This document shows positions 55,040 through 64,000 of a DNA stretch of 64,000 nt, in pieces. Under the pieces are notes generated by a model. The model searched no databases. It was not told the DNA's origin and saw only the letters and a list, made by a program, of their open reading frames with translations. A program made the translations under genes and the position numbers. The stretch lies in contig JAJQAG010000003.1 in the NCBI GenBank assembly GCA_021203905.1, positions 1 to 64,000 of the forward strand. The letters run 5' to 3'. Source of the stretch: Coprobacillus sp. (GTDB lineage Bacteria > Bacillota_I > Bacilli_A > RFN20 > CAG-826). Position 1 is the first letter of the stretch. Every line of letters starts with the position of its first letter.

Positions 55040-58000
55040 TTATTCCTCGTATTCCGCATTTTGTTGGAGAACACCCTCTTCATTAGCAAGAGTGCTTGAG
55101 ACATTGTCATCTCCCACAATACTACGGATTGACGCATTAACTTTACGCTCTTCTTTATCTTGCTCTTTAGCGAGAGAATCCATATCAATGGGTTCCCCAC
55201 TCTCATCTAGGAGTTTGACATCAAGCGCAAGCGCTTGTAATTCTTTAACTAACACTCTGAAGGCTTCAGGAATTCCTGGTTGAGGAATATCCTTACCCTT
55301 AATAATGGCTTCATAGGTCTTACGACGACCCACACGATCATCAGACTTAATGGTGAGAATCTCTTGTAAGATGTGAGCGGCGCCGTAGGCTTCAAGAGCC
55401 CAGACCTCCATTTCACCAAATCTCTGACCACCATTTTGAGCTTTACCTCCAAGAGGTTGCTGGGTCACTAAGCTATATGGACCCGTGGCTCTCGCATGGA
55501 GTTTATCATCCACCATGTGGACCAACTTAATCATATACATGACCCCAACATTGATCTTTTCATCAAATCTTTCACCAGTACGACCATCATATAAGACAGT
55601 CTTACCATCTTCACTCATGCCCGCTTGCTTCATGAGGTCGTATAACTCTTCGTTAGTGACACCATCGAAGACTGGGGTGGCTACTCTGTAGCCAAGAGTC
55701 TTAAGAGCGAGACCGAGATGGGCTTCTAAGATTTGACCAATATTCATACGAGAAGGGACACCTAAGGGGTTGAGCATGATGTCAATGGGAGTGCCGTCTG
55801 GAAGGAAGGGCATATCCTCTTCAGGGAGAATCTTAGAAATAACACCCTTATTACCATGACGACCACTCATCTTATCACCTTCAGAGATCTTTCTCTTTTG
55901 GGCAATATAGACTCTGACGACTTCATTAACACCAGGTTGAAGCTCAACATCACGAGCTTTACCTTCTCTCTTCACGACTTTGACATCGATAACGATACCC
56001 GCACCACCATGAGGAACACGTAAGGAGGCATCCTTACCCTCATTAGTCTTCTCACCAAAGATAGCCATGAGAAGTTTCTCTTCAGGAGTGGGTTCTGTGA
56101 CACCTTTAGGTGTCACCTTACCAACAAGGATATCGCCTTCCTTCACTTCACTACCAATTTGAATAATACCATTCTCATCAAGATGAGCTTTCGCTTCAGT
56201 AGAGACATTAGGAATATCAGCGGTGATTTGTTCATCACCTAATTTAGGAATGCTACGGCACTCAAGTTCATATTTCTCAATATGAATGGATGTATAAGTG
56301 TCATCCTTAACTAATCTTTCAGACATAATCACCGCATCTTCGTAGTTATAACCATTCCAAGGCATGAAAGCGATAACCACGTTTTGACCAAGGGCTAAAT
56401 CACCATTATCCATCGCCGGACCATCCGCGATGATATCACCCTTCTTAACGTGTTGACCCATTTTTACAATTGGAGTCTGATTAATACAAGTGCCGTTATT
56501 ACTTCTTTCAAACTTCTGGAGATGATAATCAGCGGGTTTCGCGATGACTTCACCTTTAGTGACACTCTCACCTTCTGTGACAAGGAGATGACGAGTCCCA
56601 TACTTAATGTAAAGGAGACCTTTTTCTACGTCTACTTTAAAACGTGATTGAGGACCCTCACTCTCAAATTTGGTGAGATCGCTTTCTTTGTCTGGTTTTA
56701 AAGAGATTGTATAGGCCTTTTCTTTCTCTTTGCTGTTTTCAGGAAGCTCCCTATCAATCTGGGTAATCTTTCCCTTGAAAGGCGCTTTAATAACCATCTC
56801 ATCATAGTTATCCGCTTTCTCATCAATCTCGACATGAATAATACGAGAGTCAACATAGGTAACCACACCATCATACGCACTGACCACCGCAAGACCACTA
56901 TCTCTCGCAATTTGATACTCGAGACCTGTACCCACAAGTGGAGCGGTTGGTCTCACGAGAGGAAGGGCTTGACGTTGCATGTTCGCACCCATCAAAGCAC
57001 GGCTACTATCATCATTTTCTAGGAAGGGGATACAACCTGTCGCCACAGAGACAATCTGTTTTGGAGAGACATCGACATAATCGATTTGATCTCTATGAAC
57101 GATGACGTTTTCTCCGTTGTGACGAGCGACAACGTGCTCGTCGAGAATTTCTCCATCGGGACCAAAGTTAATATTCGCCCCAGCGATGTATTTATCCTTT
57201 TCGTCATCCGCGGAGAGATAATGAGAATCTCCGGGAGCATTTAAAACTTTATGATTGGTTTTATCCACACTTCGATATGGAGTTTCAATAAAGCCATATC
57301 TATTAATTTTTGCGTAACTAGCAAGGTTATTAATTAAACCGATGTTTTGTCCTTCTGGAGTCTCAATTGGACAAATTCTTCCATAGTGAGATTCGTGAAC
57401 ATCACGGACTTCAGTGGACGCTCGATCACGGGTTAAACCACCAGGTCCTAAAGCGGAGAGTCTTCTCTTATTTGTGAGCTCCGCGAGAGGGTTGGTCTGA
57501 TCCATGAATTGTGATAATTGAGAGGAAGAGAAGAACTCTCTGATCGCCGCAGTTAAAGGACGAGGATTGATTAAAGCTTTAAGTTTAATCGAACCAATAT
57601 CAGAGATAGACATCTTCTGTTGCACAGTCTTCACAGTCTTGGCAAGACCCACTCTAAACTGGTTCTGAATGAGCTCACCCACACAACGAATTCTTCTGTT
57701 ACCAAGATGGTCAATATCATCAACTTCACCAAAGCCATCAATGATATTGAGTAAGTAGGAGAAGATGGCAAAAATATCAGAGCAGGTAACCACAGAGGAT
57801 TTAGAGTGTAGGTCAGTACCCACTACTGTGCTCACCCCACCATCTTTAAGCTTTTCTTCGTTTGTATAGACTTTAACTATGTTAACAAAGCAATAATCCA
57901 CTCCCTCATTTAAATCAGGATTTACAGGGATTTTTGCTAAATGTGCACCTTTTTCGAAGAAATCTTCATCTTTTAAAGCATCGACTTCTTCAGTGGTTAA

Positions 58001-58945
58001 TTTGTGATCTTTTGGATAGCGAACCACTCCATCAGCGTCGATAAGTGGCTCCGCTAAAGTCTTCTCTTTAAGACGGTCATAAACCGCTAATTTAGAGAGG
58101 TATTTAAAACGTCCAGCCTTACCAAGGGAGTAACGTTTTGGATCCATGAACTTCTGATAGAGATAGTTAATGACACCTTCGTTAGTGACTGGTTCACCAG
58201 GTTTCATTTTCTTAAAGATATCCACTAAAGCATCGTGGGAATCTTTAATCTTTGCGCTATCTTCTTTTTCTAGGGTGGCGTTAAGATAAGCATTGCCATT
58301 ACCAAAGAGAGATAAGATAGAGGCATCACTCTCTAAGCCAAGGGCTTTAAGGAGTACTGTGGCACTCATCTTTCTCTGTCTATCGATACGGACATAGAGG
58401 AGATCCTTATTGAGATCACTCTCAAATTGCATCCATGTTCCTCGTCCTGGAATGAGATCCGCCCCAAAGAAATCACGACCATAGTGGGGTTCTTTATTTA
58501 AATAAGCACCTGGGGATCTCACAAGTTGAGAAACGATAACTCTTTCCGCACCATTTATGATAAATGTTCCTGACTCAGTCATAATAGGAAGATCACCCAT
58601 ATAGACTTCAGACTCAACCATCTGGTCCGTACCATCTTTAAAGACAAGTCGAAGATTGACATAAAGAGGGGAAGCATAGGTAAGGTCATTTTCTTTACAG
58701 TCTAAATAGGGGTGTTTTGGTTCCCCAAGTCTAAGGCTGACATATTCGATAGATAATTTCCCATCGTAAGAATCAATAGGAAAAGAATCCTTGAAGACTT
58801 CATCAAGACCGGTATCAATCAATTCATTATAGGAACGTGTTTGTACTTCCACGAGGTTAGGGAGAGGCAACTCTCCACTAACGCTGGAGTAATCCACACG
58901 ATCATTGTTTAATCTTTTTAATTCGTTAATATTTCTAACTGACAT
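55040..58945 (-). CDS. rpoB: RNA polymerase beta subunit
   Basis: 1,301 aa. Rifampicin-pocket segment [31 protein letters not shown] is wild type in its key positions. NADP-region [27 protein letters not shown], and C-terminal [10 protein letters not shown] and [23 protein letters not shown] are present. Two hairpins lie in the gap after rplL, so expression relative to the ribosomal proteins may be reduced or processed there. SD AAAAGGAG precedes ATG. Confidence 0.99.
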   Translation of the reverse strand: MSVRNINELKRLNNDRVDYSSVSGELPLPNLVEVQTRSYNELIDTGLDEVFKDSFPIDSYDGKLSIEYVSLRLGEPKHPYLDCKENDLTYASPLYVNLRLVFKDGTDQMVESEVYMGDLPIMTESGTFIINGAERVIVSQLVRSPGAYLNKEPHYGRDFFGADLIPGRGTWMQFESDLNKDLLYVRIDRQRKMSATVLLKALGLESDASILSLFGNGNAYLNATLEKEDSAKIKDSHDALVDIFKKMKPGEPVTNEGVINYLYQKFMDPKRYSLGKAGRFKYLSKLAVYDRLKEKTLAEPLIDADGVVRYPKDHKLTTEEVDALKDEDFFEKGAHLAKIPVNPDLNEGVDYCFVNIVKVYTNEEKLKDGGVSTVVGTDLHSKSSVVTCSDIFAIFSYLLNIIDGFGEVDDIDHLGNRRIRCVGELIQNQFRVGLAKTVKTVQQKMSISDIGSIKLKALINPRPLTAAIREFFSSSQLSQFMDQTNPLAELTNKRRLSALGPGGLTRDRASTEVRDVHESHYGRICPIETPEGQNIGLINNLASYAKINRYGFIETPYRSVDKTNHKVLNAPGDSHYLSADDEKDKYIAGANINFGPDGEILDEHVVARHNGENVIVHRDQIDYVDVSPKQIVSVATGCIPFLENDDSSRALMGANMQRQALPLVRPTAPLVGTGLEYQIARDSGLAVVSAYDGVVTYVDSRIIHVEIDEKADNYDEMVIKAPFKGKITQIDRELPENSKEKEKAYTISLKPDKESDLTKFESEGPQSRFKVDVEKGLLYIKYGTRHLLVTEGESVTKGEVIAKPADYHLQKFERSNNGTCINQTPIVKMGQHVKKGDIIADGPAMDNGDLALGQNVVIAFMPWNGYNYEDAVIMSERLVKDDTYTSIHIEKYELECRSIPKLGDEQITADIPNVSTEAKAHLDENGIIQIGSEVKEGDILVGKVTPKGVTEPTPEEKLLMAIFGEKTNEGKDASLRVPHGGAGIVIDVKVVKREGKARDVELQPGVNEVVRVYIAQKRKISEGDKMSGRHGNKGVISKILPEEDMPFLPDGTPIDIMLNPLGVPSRMNIGQILEAHLGLALKTLGYRVATPVFDGVTNEELYDLMKQAGMSEDGKTVLYDGRTGERFDEKINVGVMYMIKLVHMVDDKLHARATGPYSLVTQQPLGGKAQNGGQRFGEMEVWALEAYGAAHILQEILTIKSDDRVGRRKTYEAIIKGKDIPQPGIPEAFRVLVKELQALALDVKLLDESGEPIDMDSLAKEQDKEERKVNASIRSIVGDDNVSSTLANEEGVLQQNAEYEE

Positions 58946-59005
58946 ATTACGGCTCCTTTTTAAATAAATTCGTTTGTCTTACAATGTAAGAACCGTTTGC
59001 AGGAA

Positions 59006-59024
59006 GGTATATGAAATATATACC
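59006..59024 (-). promoter_or_regulatory. Second hairpin before rpoB
   Basis: Palindrome GGTATAT-GAAAT-ATATACC in the rplL-rpoB gap, 60-80 nt before rpoB. No T-run follows. Confidence 0.5.
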
Positions 59025-59043
59025 AGTAGAGATTAAACCGAGG

Positions 59044-59072
59044 ATCTCTAGGGACTCATTGTCCCTAGAGAT
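59044..59072 (-). promoter_or_regulatory. rplL-rpoB hairpin (attenuator or RNase site)
   Basis: Minus strand ATCTCTAGGGAC-AATGA-GTCCCTAGAGAT, a perfect 12-bp stem 6 nt after the rplL stop, not followed by a T-run. E. coli has a partial terminator and an RNase III site in the same gap; similar use is inferred. Confidence 0.65.
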
Positions 59073-59078
59073 AATAAT

Positions 59079-59462
59079 TTACTTAATGTCTACTTCCGCT
59101 CCTGCAGCAACGAGAGCCTTCTTATGTTCTTCAGCTTCCACTGGAGAAATATTTTCTTTGATTGGGCATGGAGCGCCATCAACGAGTTTCTTGGCATCCA
59201 TGAGTCCTAAGCCAGTAATGGCTTGCACCGCTTTAATAACGGCGACTTTTTGTTGACCACAAGCAGTGAGGATTAAACTCACTTCGGTTGGTCCTTTAGC
59301 AGCACCCTCTTCTTCTTCAGGAGCCGCAGCCACAGCGACACCCACAGGAGCAGCAGCGCTGACGCCGAATTCTTCTTCGACGGCTTTCACTAAATCATTG
59401 AGTTCGAGAATGGTGTATTCCTTTAAGGAAGCAATAATCTCTTCTTTTGTTAATTTTGCCAT
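59079..59462 (-). CDS. rplL: 50S ribosomal protein L7/L12
   Basis: 127 aa. Stalk protein that recruits translation GTPases. N-terminal dimer region ([31 protein letters not shown]), an Ala/Glu-rich hinge ([14 protein letters not shown]), and the C-terminal globular part ([27 protein letters not shown]...IKENIS). It lies 19 nt after rplJ and shares its L10-leader transcript. Confidence 0.99.
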   Translation of the reverse strand: MAKLTKEEIIASLKEYTILELNDLVKAVEEEFGVSAAAPVGVAVAAAPEEEEGAAKGPTEVSLILTACGQQKVAVIKAVQAITGLGLMDAKKLVDGAPCPIKENISPVEAEEHKKALVAAGAEVDIK

Positions 59463-59481
59463 ATTGTATATCCTCCTTTAA

Positions 59482-59976
59482 TTATTTGGCAGTTTTATCA
59501 GCGATGGCTTTCACACCCACCACAAATTGAGTTATAGGTGCATTTAAGCACGATAAGAACATACTGAGGAGTCCATCTTTAGATGGAAGCTTAGAAAGTT
59601 CTGAAACTGTTTTGACATCAGCTAATTGTCCTTCCACAATTGCACCCTTAATCACAATTGTGCCGTCAAATCGTCTGACATACTTTGAGATGATCTTAAT
59701 TCCTGTTAACTCATCTTCAGAGAAGATGAAGGAGTTAGGACCAGTGAGTAAGGCGTCGGCTTCAGTGTATCCAAGAGTCTCAAACGCTCGATGAACGAGT
59801 GAATTCTTGTAGATTGAAATACCGGCATTTTCTTTTCTTAAAGCTCGACGGAGTTCTTGAAGTTGAGCCACGCTTAAACCACGATACTCAGCGATGAGAA
59901 TGCACTTTGAGCTCTTCGCTCTTTCGATAATCTCATTAACTTCATCTTTTTTAGCTTGTAAGATGTCTTGATTCAT
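59482..59976 (-). CDS. rplJ: 50S ribosomal protein L10
   Basis: 164 aa. Base of the ribosomal stalk and autoregulator of its own operon. Segments SSKCILIAEYRGLSVAQLQELRRALR and YKNSLVHRAFETLG are typical of L10; the C-terminal helix (DGLLSMFLSCLNAPITQFVVGVKAIA) binds L7/L12. SD AAGGAGG is about 11 nt before ATG. An L10-type leader lies just upstream. Confidence 0.97.
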   Translation of the reverse strand: MNQDILQAKKDEVNEIIERAKSSKCILIAEYRGLSVAQLQELRRALRKENAGISIYKNSLVHRAFETLGYTEADALLTGPNSFIFSEDELTGIKIISKYVRRFDGTIVIKGAIVEGQLADVKTVSELSKLPSKDGLLSMFLSCLNAPITQFVVGVKAIADKTAK

Positions 59977-60011
59977 TCGATTCGTTTCCTCCTTATTAAG
60001 ATTCGTAAGGA

Positions 60012-60088
60012 TTCAATATACAGGTTTATATTATTGCCTCGGTAACATGATTAAGACCTAGGTCCGTTACTGTCTTGGGTATATTGAA
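60012..60088 (-). ncRNA. Ribosomal protein L10 leader
   Basis: Minus strand TTCAATATAC / GTATATTGAA closes a stem; inside are CCAAGACAGTAACGGA and TGTTACCGAGGCAATA, the conserved kink-turn halves of the L10 leader known from Bacillus and others. L10(L12)4 binding to this RNA represses rplJ-rplL. Located 36 nt before the rplJ start. Confidence 0.8.
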
Positions 60089-60117
60089 ATCTTTTTAAAC
60101 GACCGTTGTTCTACATA

Positions 60118-60792
60118 TTAAATGTAGAACTTAACTGCTGGACCCATGGTCGTAGAGAGGACAGCAGTCTTAATAAATGTACCTTTTACTGCCGCTGGAC
60201 GAGCTTTATTGACCGTATCAATCACAGCGCGCAAATTATCTTCGAGATCACTCTCACTGAAAGAAACACGACCAATGAGAAGGTGCATGTTACCAGTTCT
60301 ATCGACACGATATTCAATACGACCACCTTTAATTTCAGTGATAGCTTTTCCAATTTCATTTGTCACCGTGCCAGTCTTGGGGTTAGGCATTAATCCTTTA
60401 GGACCTAAAAGACGTCCTAATTTACCAAGTTCACCCATCATATTTGGGGTGGCAACAATGACATCGTAGTCAAACCAGTTTTCTTTCTGGATTCTCTCTA
60501 AGACTTCCACTCCACCGACGAAGTCCGCTCCCGCATTAGTAGCTTCTTCGAACTTATCAGTGACGGCTAAGACTCTCTTGGTTTTACCATTGCCATGAGG
60601 AAGTGTAAGGGTTCCTCTCACTTGTTGATCCGCTTGACGAGGATCGACATTGAGATGGAGGGAGAGATCTACTGTGGCGTCAAATTTCACAGTGGAAGTC
60701 TTTTTCACTAATTCCACGGCTTCAGGAATCGAGTACCATTTGCCCTTTTCAATGAGAGCAGACGCAGCTTTATAATTCTTACTTCTCTTCAT
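60118..60792 (-). CDS. rplA: 50S ribosomal protein L1
   Basis: 224 aa. L1 stalk protein at the E site. Typical segments: KFDATVDLSLHLNVDPRQADQQVRGTLTLPHGNGK, ATPNMMGELGKLGRLLGPKGLMPNPKTGTV (the L1 signature), GRIEYRVDRTGNMHLLIGRVSF. It lies 11 nt after rplK. The 140-nt gap after it holds the L10 leader. Confidence 0.99.
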   Translation of the reverse strand: MKRSKNYKAASALIEKGKWYSIPEAVELVKKTSTVKFDATVDLSLHLNVDPRQADQQVRGTLTLPHGNGKTKRVLAVTDKFEEATNAGADFVGGVEVLERIQKENWFDYDVIVATPNMMGELGKLGRLLGPKGLMPNPKTGTVTNEIGKAITEIKGGRIEYRVDRTGNMHLLIGRVSFSESDLEDNLRAVIDTVNKARPAAVKGTFIKTAVLSTTMGPAVKFYI

Positions 60793-60803
60793 AAAGCCCC
60801 TCC

Positions 60804-61217
60804 TTAATCATCAACAACAATGCCCATTTGACGAGCAGTGCCCTCGATGACTCTCATTGCGGCCTCAACATCATTACAGTTGAGATCAGGCATCTTATAC
60901 TCCGCAATTTCTCTGAGTTTCGCCTGAGAGATGTGACCAACTTTTGTAGTTCTTGCGTTACTAGAACCTTTGCTGAGACCTGCGGCTTTCAATAATAAAG
61001 GTGCAACAGGTGTGGTCTTAATGACAAAATCACAGGATTTGTCTTCATACGCAGTGATGAGAACAGGAACTACTTCCCCACGTCGATCAGCGGTTTTCGC
61101 ATTGAAGTCGGTACAAAACTTCGCCATGTTAATACCCGCAGATGCGAGCTTAGGTCCTGGTTTGGCATCGCCACCAGGGAGTTCGATCTTAATGACCTTT
61201 GCGATTTTTTTACTCAC
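60804..61217 (-). CDS. rplK: 50S ribosomal protein L11
   Basis: 137 aa. GTPase-associated centre protein. Proline-rich LPGGDAKPGPKLASAGINMAKFC near the N-terminus (thiostrepton region), KTTPVAPLLLKAAG, and the end CNDVEAAMRVIEGTARQMGI. A GGAGGT site lies close upstream. It now starts a transcript because ktrBA sits between it and nusG. Confidence 0.99.
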   Translation of the reverse strand: MSKKIAKVIKIELPGGDAKPGPKLASAGINMAKFCTDFNAKTADRRGEVVPVLITAYEDKSCDFVIKTTPVAPLLLKAAGLSKGSSNARTTKVGHISQAKLREIAEYKMPDLNCNDVEAAMRVIEGTARQMGIVVDD

Positions 61218-61285
61218 TTTGGTTACCTCCTATTTAGCAATCAGTGTTGTGGTACGAGTGTATCGCTAACCACTCTTCCACGAAT

Positions 61286-61305
61286 TACGTATGCATATAT
61301 GCGTG
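61286..61305. repeat. Alternating purine-pyrimidine tract, downstream side of the rplK promoter
   Basis: TACGTATGCATATATGCGTG, 20 nt of strict alternation, in the transcribed leader. It is followed by the direct repeat ACGCAAGAC (61309-61317 and 61321-61329). Confidence 0.85.
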
Positions 61306-61331
61306 GGTACGCAAGACCACACGCAAGACAC

Positions 61332-61360
61332 ACTCTATCAAAATACGCGTGTTATGTCAA
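61332..61360 (-). promoter_or_regulatory. rplK promoter
   Basis: Minus strand TTGACA (61355-61360) and TAGAGT (61332-61337), spacing 17, about 115 nt before rplK. Confidence 0.75.
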
Positions 61361-61368
61361 ATATATTT

Positions 61369-61392
61369 TGCGTGTGTATGCGTATACGCGCA
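61369..61392. repeat. Alternating purine-pyrimidine tract, upstream side of the rplK promoter
   Basis: 24 nt of strict alternation, including TGCGTGTGTATGCG and TATACGCGCA, ending 9 nt above the -35. The rest of the divergent rplK-ktrB region (61393-61509) is A/T-rich; I see no riboswitch in it. Confidence 0.85.
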
Positions 61393-61509
61393 AATTTATT
61401 ACTTTGTAATAAAAATTTTTAAAGTGCGATTTTTCTTGCAAGTTAATTTTAAAGAGACTAAAACATTGTATACGGATGGGGAAAGTTAAGAAAATTTTGC
61501 ATCCAATAT

Positions 61510-62904
61510 ATGGCAAAAAACGAACGTGTCGCTAAAAGAAATACCAGAATGATGATATCACCATTCTTGGTTGTTATTATCTCCTTTATAGTCATCATCT
61601 TTTTGGGGGCTTTTTTATTATGTTGTCCATTCTGCAGAATTGATGGCAATTGGGGAGTCTATATGAAGGATTTCTTCATTGCCTGCTCTTCAACTTGTGT
61701 GACTGGACTCTCCGTTTATAGTGAGGGTGTTGTCAATGTTTATAACCTCGGTGGACAGATTGTCATGTTGGTGATGATCCAGATTGGAGGCCTTTCCTTT
61801 ATTACCCTACTTACATTTGTGGTGACACTCTTTACCAGAAGGATGAGTATGAGGAATAGATTGTTCTTTACGCAAGCTGTAAGTGCAACCTCTCTTGGAG
61901 ATATGACTCGCTTTGTGAGAAATGTCGTCATAATCACTTTCTCCATTGAGTTTATAGGAGCAGTTCTCCTCTTCCCAGTCTTTATCAGTGCGTATGATGA
62001 TGTGGGGGATGCCATATGGACATCCATCTTCCAATCCGTCTCTACTTTCTGTAATGCAGGCTTTGATATTTTAGGAAGCACTTCCTATGTCAGAGAAGGC
62101 AACGAAATTCTCATGAGGCTTGCAGATTGGCAATATTATTACATGCAAGCTATCACAATGATCCTTGTTATCTTTGGGGGAATTTCCTTCTTAGTGATTA
62201 TGGATATCTTCTCTCCAAAGAAGAATAGAAGGAATAAAGTTCTTAATAAAGTAGTGCTATCAACGACCCTTGTTTTGTTGGTTGCGGGTACGGGTTTATT
62301 CTGTTTAACCGAGATGGCATTTGGGGATAATGATGCAACATTTATGCAGTGCCTCTTCCAGTCAGTGACCTGTAGAACTGCGGGATTCTCGACGATGGAT
62401 CAATCACAACTGAGTACCGGTGGGAAGGTCATTTCCTGTATCCTAATGTTTATCGGTGGTTCTCCTACATCCACTGCGGGTGGTATCAAGACCACAACGA
62501 TATTTGTGATTATATATTCTCTTTATAAAACACTCCGTGGAAAGCAGTTTGTCGCCTTCAATAGAAGGTTCTCATATAGGGCCACAGCGAGGGCTATGTC
62601 CTTAGTGGTTATCAGTGGTATTCTCATTCTTGTGGGCTATATCTGTATTGTGGAATTTGAAGCTCACAACGAGATGGTCACTAGTGGTAACGCTATCTAT
62701 GAAGTCTTCTCCGCCTTTGGTACTGTCGGACTGTCGACTGGTGTAACACCTTATCTGACCACTGGTAGTGAGATAGTCTTATGCATATTAATGTTATTTG
62801 GACGTATTGGTCCAGTGACATTCTTCCAGGTCTTCAACAGAGATATCGATAAGGAGGAACACCTCCACTACGAGTATGTTGAAGAAGATATTTTAATTGG
62901 GTAA
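61510..62904 (+). CDS. ktrB: Trk/Ktr-type potassium uptake membrane subunit
   Basis: 464 aa. K+ channel-like transporter with four pore motifs: SSTCVTGLSV, VSTFCNAGFD, VTCRTAGFSTMD and FGTVGLSTG, each holding the filter Gly or its equivalent, and the SPTSTAGGIKTTT segment typical of KtrB/TrkH. It forms the membrane dimer gated by the KtrA ring encoded 20 nt downstream. No SD is visible before ATG 61510. A possible -35/-10 pair is TTGCAA-17-TAAAAC. It points away from rplK and occupies the site where rplK normally follows nusG. Confidence 0.93.
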   Translation: MAKNERVAKRNTRMMISPFLVVIISFIVIIFLGAFLLCCPFCRIDGNWGVYMKDFFIACSSTCVTGLSVYSEGVVNVYNLGGQIVMLVMIQIGGLSFITLLTFVVTLFTRRMSMRNRLFFTQAVSATSLGDMTRFVRNVVIITFSIEFIGAVLLFPVFISAYDDVGDAIWTSIFQSVSTFCNAGFDILGSTSYVREGNEILMRLADWQYYYMQAITMILVIFGGISFLVIMDIFSPKKNRRNKVLNKVVLSTTLVLLVAGTGLFCLTEMAFGDNDATFMQCLFQSVTCRTAGFSTMDQSQLSTGGKVISCILMFIGGSPTSTAGGIKTTTIFVIIYSLYKTLRGKQFVAFNRRFSYRATARAMSLVVISGILILVGYICIVEFEAHNEMVTSGNAIYEVFSAFGTVGLSTGVTPYLTTGSEIVLCILMLFGRIGPVTFFQVFNRDIDKEEHLHYEYVEEDILIG

Positions 62905-62924
62905 TATAAAGGAGGTAATTCTTT

Positions 62925-63620
62925 ATGGCAAAGAAAACATTTGCGGTTATTGGCTTAGGTGAATTCGGTTATGCGGTCGCGGAAGAGCTCGCTATTTTGG
63001 GAATGGATGTTATCGCTATCGATGAAGATCAAGATAATGTCGAGAGAATTGCTAAGATTCTCGATACAGCGTTCGTCGCTAATCCAGCGGATGAGAAAGC
63101 TCTTATCGAGTTAGGCATCAATAGTGTGGATGTCGCTATTGTGGCTATGGGCTCTAAAATTGAAGAAACCATTGTCACCACCGTGATTCTTAAACAGATG
63201 AATGTGAAACAGATTATTGTTCGTGTGGATGAAGACTACTATATTCCTATTGTTCAACAATTAGGAGCCACGGAGATTGTCTCCCCACAGAAGAATGCGG
63301 GAGTGGATCTCGCTAATAGACTAACACATGATGATTATCAGAACTTCTACAAACTTGATAACACCCACTCCATTGTCTCTATCAAGGTTAATTCAGATTA
63401 TCAACCCACTCCGATAAAAGACATTAATACAAAGTCAAGATATGGAATTAATATCGTCCTTATTATTCGTAATAAGCACTCATTTGTTCCAGGCGGACTT
63501 GATAGTATCCTTCCTGATGACATTATTTATGTCGTCGGAACTTCAAAAGAAATCAGAAACTTCAGCGATAGTTTAAGCGCAGTGAAAAAATCAAAGCACG
63601 CCTCTGAAACAGTTGAATAA
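62925..63620 (+). CDS. ktrA: Ktr potassium uptake regulatory subunit
   Basis: 231 aa. Cytosolic RCK_N domain (Rossmann GLGEFGYAVAEEL, residues 10-22; acidic IDEDQDNVE that binds nucleotide ribose) followed by RCK_C domain (about 140-220). In Bacillus and Staphylococcus KtrA binds ATP/ADP at RCK_N and c-di-AMP at RCK_C to gate KtrB. Good SD AAAGGAGGT eight nt before ATG. Co-transcribed with ktrB and ends at a shared convergent terminator with nusG. Confidence 0.95.
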   Translation: MAKKTFAVIGLGEFGYAVAEELAILGMDVIAIDEDQDNVERIAKILDTAFVANPADEKALIELGINSVDVAIVAMGSKIEETIVTTVILKQMNVKQIIVRVDEDYYIPIVQQLGATEIVSPQKNAGVDLANRLTHDDYQNFYKLDNTHSIVSIKVNSDYQPTPIKDINTKSRYGINIVLIIRNKHSFVPGGLDSILPDDIIYVVGTSKEIRNFSDSLSAVKKSKHASETVE

Positions 63621-63638
63621 ATATCTTTGATTTCAAAT

Positions 63639-63666
63639 AAAAAACCAGCAAGTTGCTGGTTTTTTA
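63639..63666. terminator. Bidirectional terminator between ktrA and nusG
   Basis: AAAAAACCAGCAA-GT-TGCTGGTTTTTTAA; perfect stem with A-run and T-run, serving both convergent genes. Confidence 0.93.
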
Positions 63667-63676
63667 ATTTGCTTAA

Positions 63677-64000
63677 TTAGGAATTGGCTTCAATCTTTTC
63701 AATAGATGAGAAGTCCACAACCGCTGTGGAAGGTCGTCCGAAGAAGTAGAACTCCACCTCCACCTGGCTGGTTGCCTTATCAATGGAGATAATGTCACCT
63801 TCAGTGTTTTCAAATGGACCGGAGATAATCTTGATGCGATCACCAACTTTATAACGATCAAACATCGACTCATCAACAATTCCCATTCTCTTAAGGACTG
63901 GTTCCATCTGCTCTCTTGGAACAGGGAATGGTTTGGTACCTTTACCGGAAGAGCCGACGAATCCAGTAACCCCTGGAGTGTTACGGACAATATACCACGC
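63677..64000 (-). CDS. nusG: Transcription termination/antitermination protein NusG (C-terminal part)
   Basis: 108 codons to the window edge, in frame from 64000. It begins AWYIVRNTPGVTGFVGSSGK within the NGN domain, then PFPVPREQMEPVL, and a C-terminal KOW domain (YKVGDRIKIISGPFENTEGDI). NusG binds RNA polymerase and links it to Rho or the ribosome. The 5' end lies beyond the window. In most bacteria rplK follows directly; here ktrBA intervenes on the other strand. The track's 63677-63907 ORF is an internal ATG of the same gene. Confidence 0.95.
   Translation of the reverse strand, partial: AWYIVRNTPGVTGFVGSSGKGTKPFPVPREQMEPVLKRMGIVDESMFDRYKVGDRIKIISGPFENTEGDIISIDKATSQVEVEFYFFGRPSTAVVDFSSIEKIEANS

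Noticed and set aside
61244-61489. 81-aa ORF in the rplK-ktrB region
   Set aside because: Covers the rplK promoter and alternating tracts; no SD, odd composition.

Overview
The window reads as the chromosome of a low-GC, Gram-positive-type anaerobe in class Bacilli, close to the Erysipelotrichia / uncultured RF39-like / Mollicutes side of that class. Reasons: Firmicutes-type rRNA leaders and Shine-Dalgarno (SD) sequences; a Bacillus-like uvrA-lgt-ppaX-trxB-whiA-gap-pgk-tpi neighbourhood in condensed form; an oxygen-sensitive pyruvate:ferredoxin oxidoreductase; many lipoproteins and no outer-membrane genes; and a nuclease/ABC-transporter operon like those I recall from Mycoplasma. TGA is a stop codon here (the two RDD genes overlap as ATGA), so this is not a mycoplasma with the altered code. 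The lineage is inference; I could not run a 16S search.

Layout. 1-2650: 5' part of 23S, a tRNA-free spacer, complete 16S and the rrn leader with its promoter, all on the minus strand. 2651-6558: gapA-pgk-tpiA plus a BI-1/YccA membrane protein. 6655-13879: XRE regulator, whiA, trxB, a lipoprotein diacylglyceryl transferase fused to a PpaX-like HAD phosphatase, and uvrA. 13925-17585: an inositol-phosphatase family enzyme, tRNA-Pro, small unknowns and an esterase. 17651-21187: PFOR. 21320-31167: an accessory stretch with a DUF4143 ATPase, galU, a winged-helix protein, tRNA-Lys, a HepT/MntA-type toxin-antitoxin pair, two secreted 5'-nucleotidase lipoproteins and an OLD-type AAA-TOPRIM nuclease. 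31262-44020: a long minus-strand operon with a surface protein, an ABC ATPase carrying a ~270-residue insertion, two permeases, two paralogous solute-binding lipoproteins, a secreted staphylococcal-type nuclease lipoprotein and small membrane proteins. 44137-46316: two RDD membrane proteins. 46396-46488: a candidate small RNA gene. 46543-61217: tuf, fusA, rpsG, rpsL, rpoC, rpoB, rplL, rplJ (with an L10 leader), rplA, rplK. 61510-63620: ktrB-ktrA on the plus strand, splitting rplK from nusG, which runs off the right edge.

How it works together. The right half is the translation/transcription supraoperon. The centre looks like an extracellular nucleic-acid salvage module: nuclease lipoprotein, two ecto-5'-nucleotidases, binding proteins and importer, all lipoproteins needing the Lgt encoded at 8790-10988. 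The substrate assignment is inference. The most novel-looking items are a ~78-nt RNA gene downstream of tuf that carries a 10-nt copy of the 16S rRNA 3' tail (ACCTCCTTTC) in a predicted single-stranded bulge, and several genes whose -10 box lies only 7-11 nt before the start codon with no SD, as expected for leaderless mRNAs.
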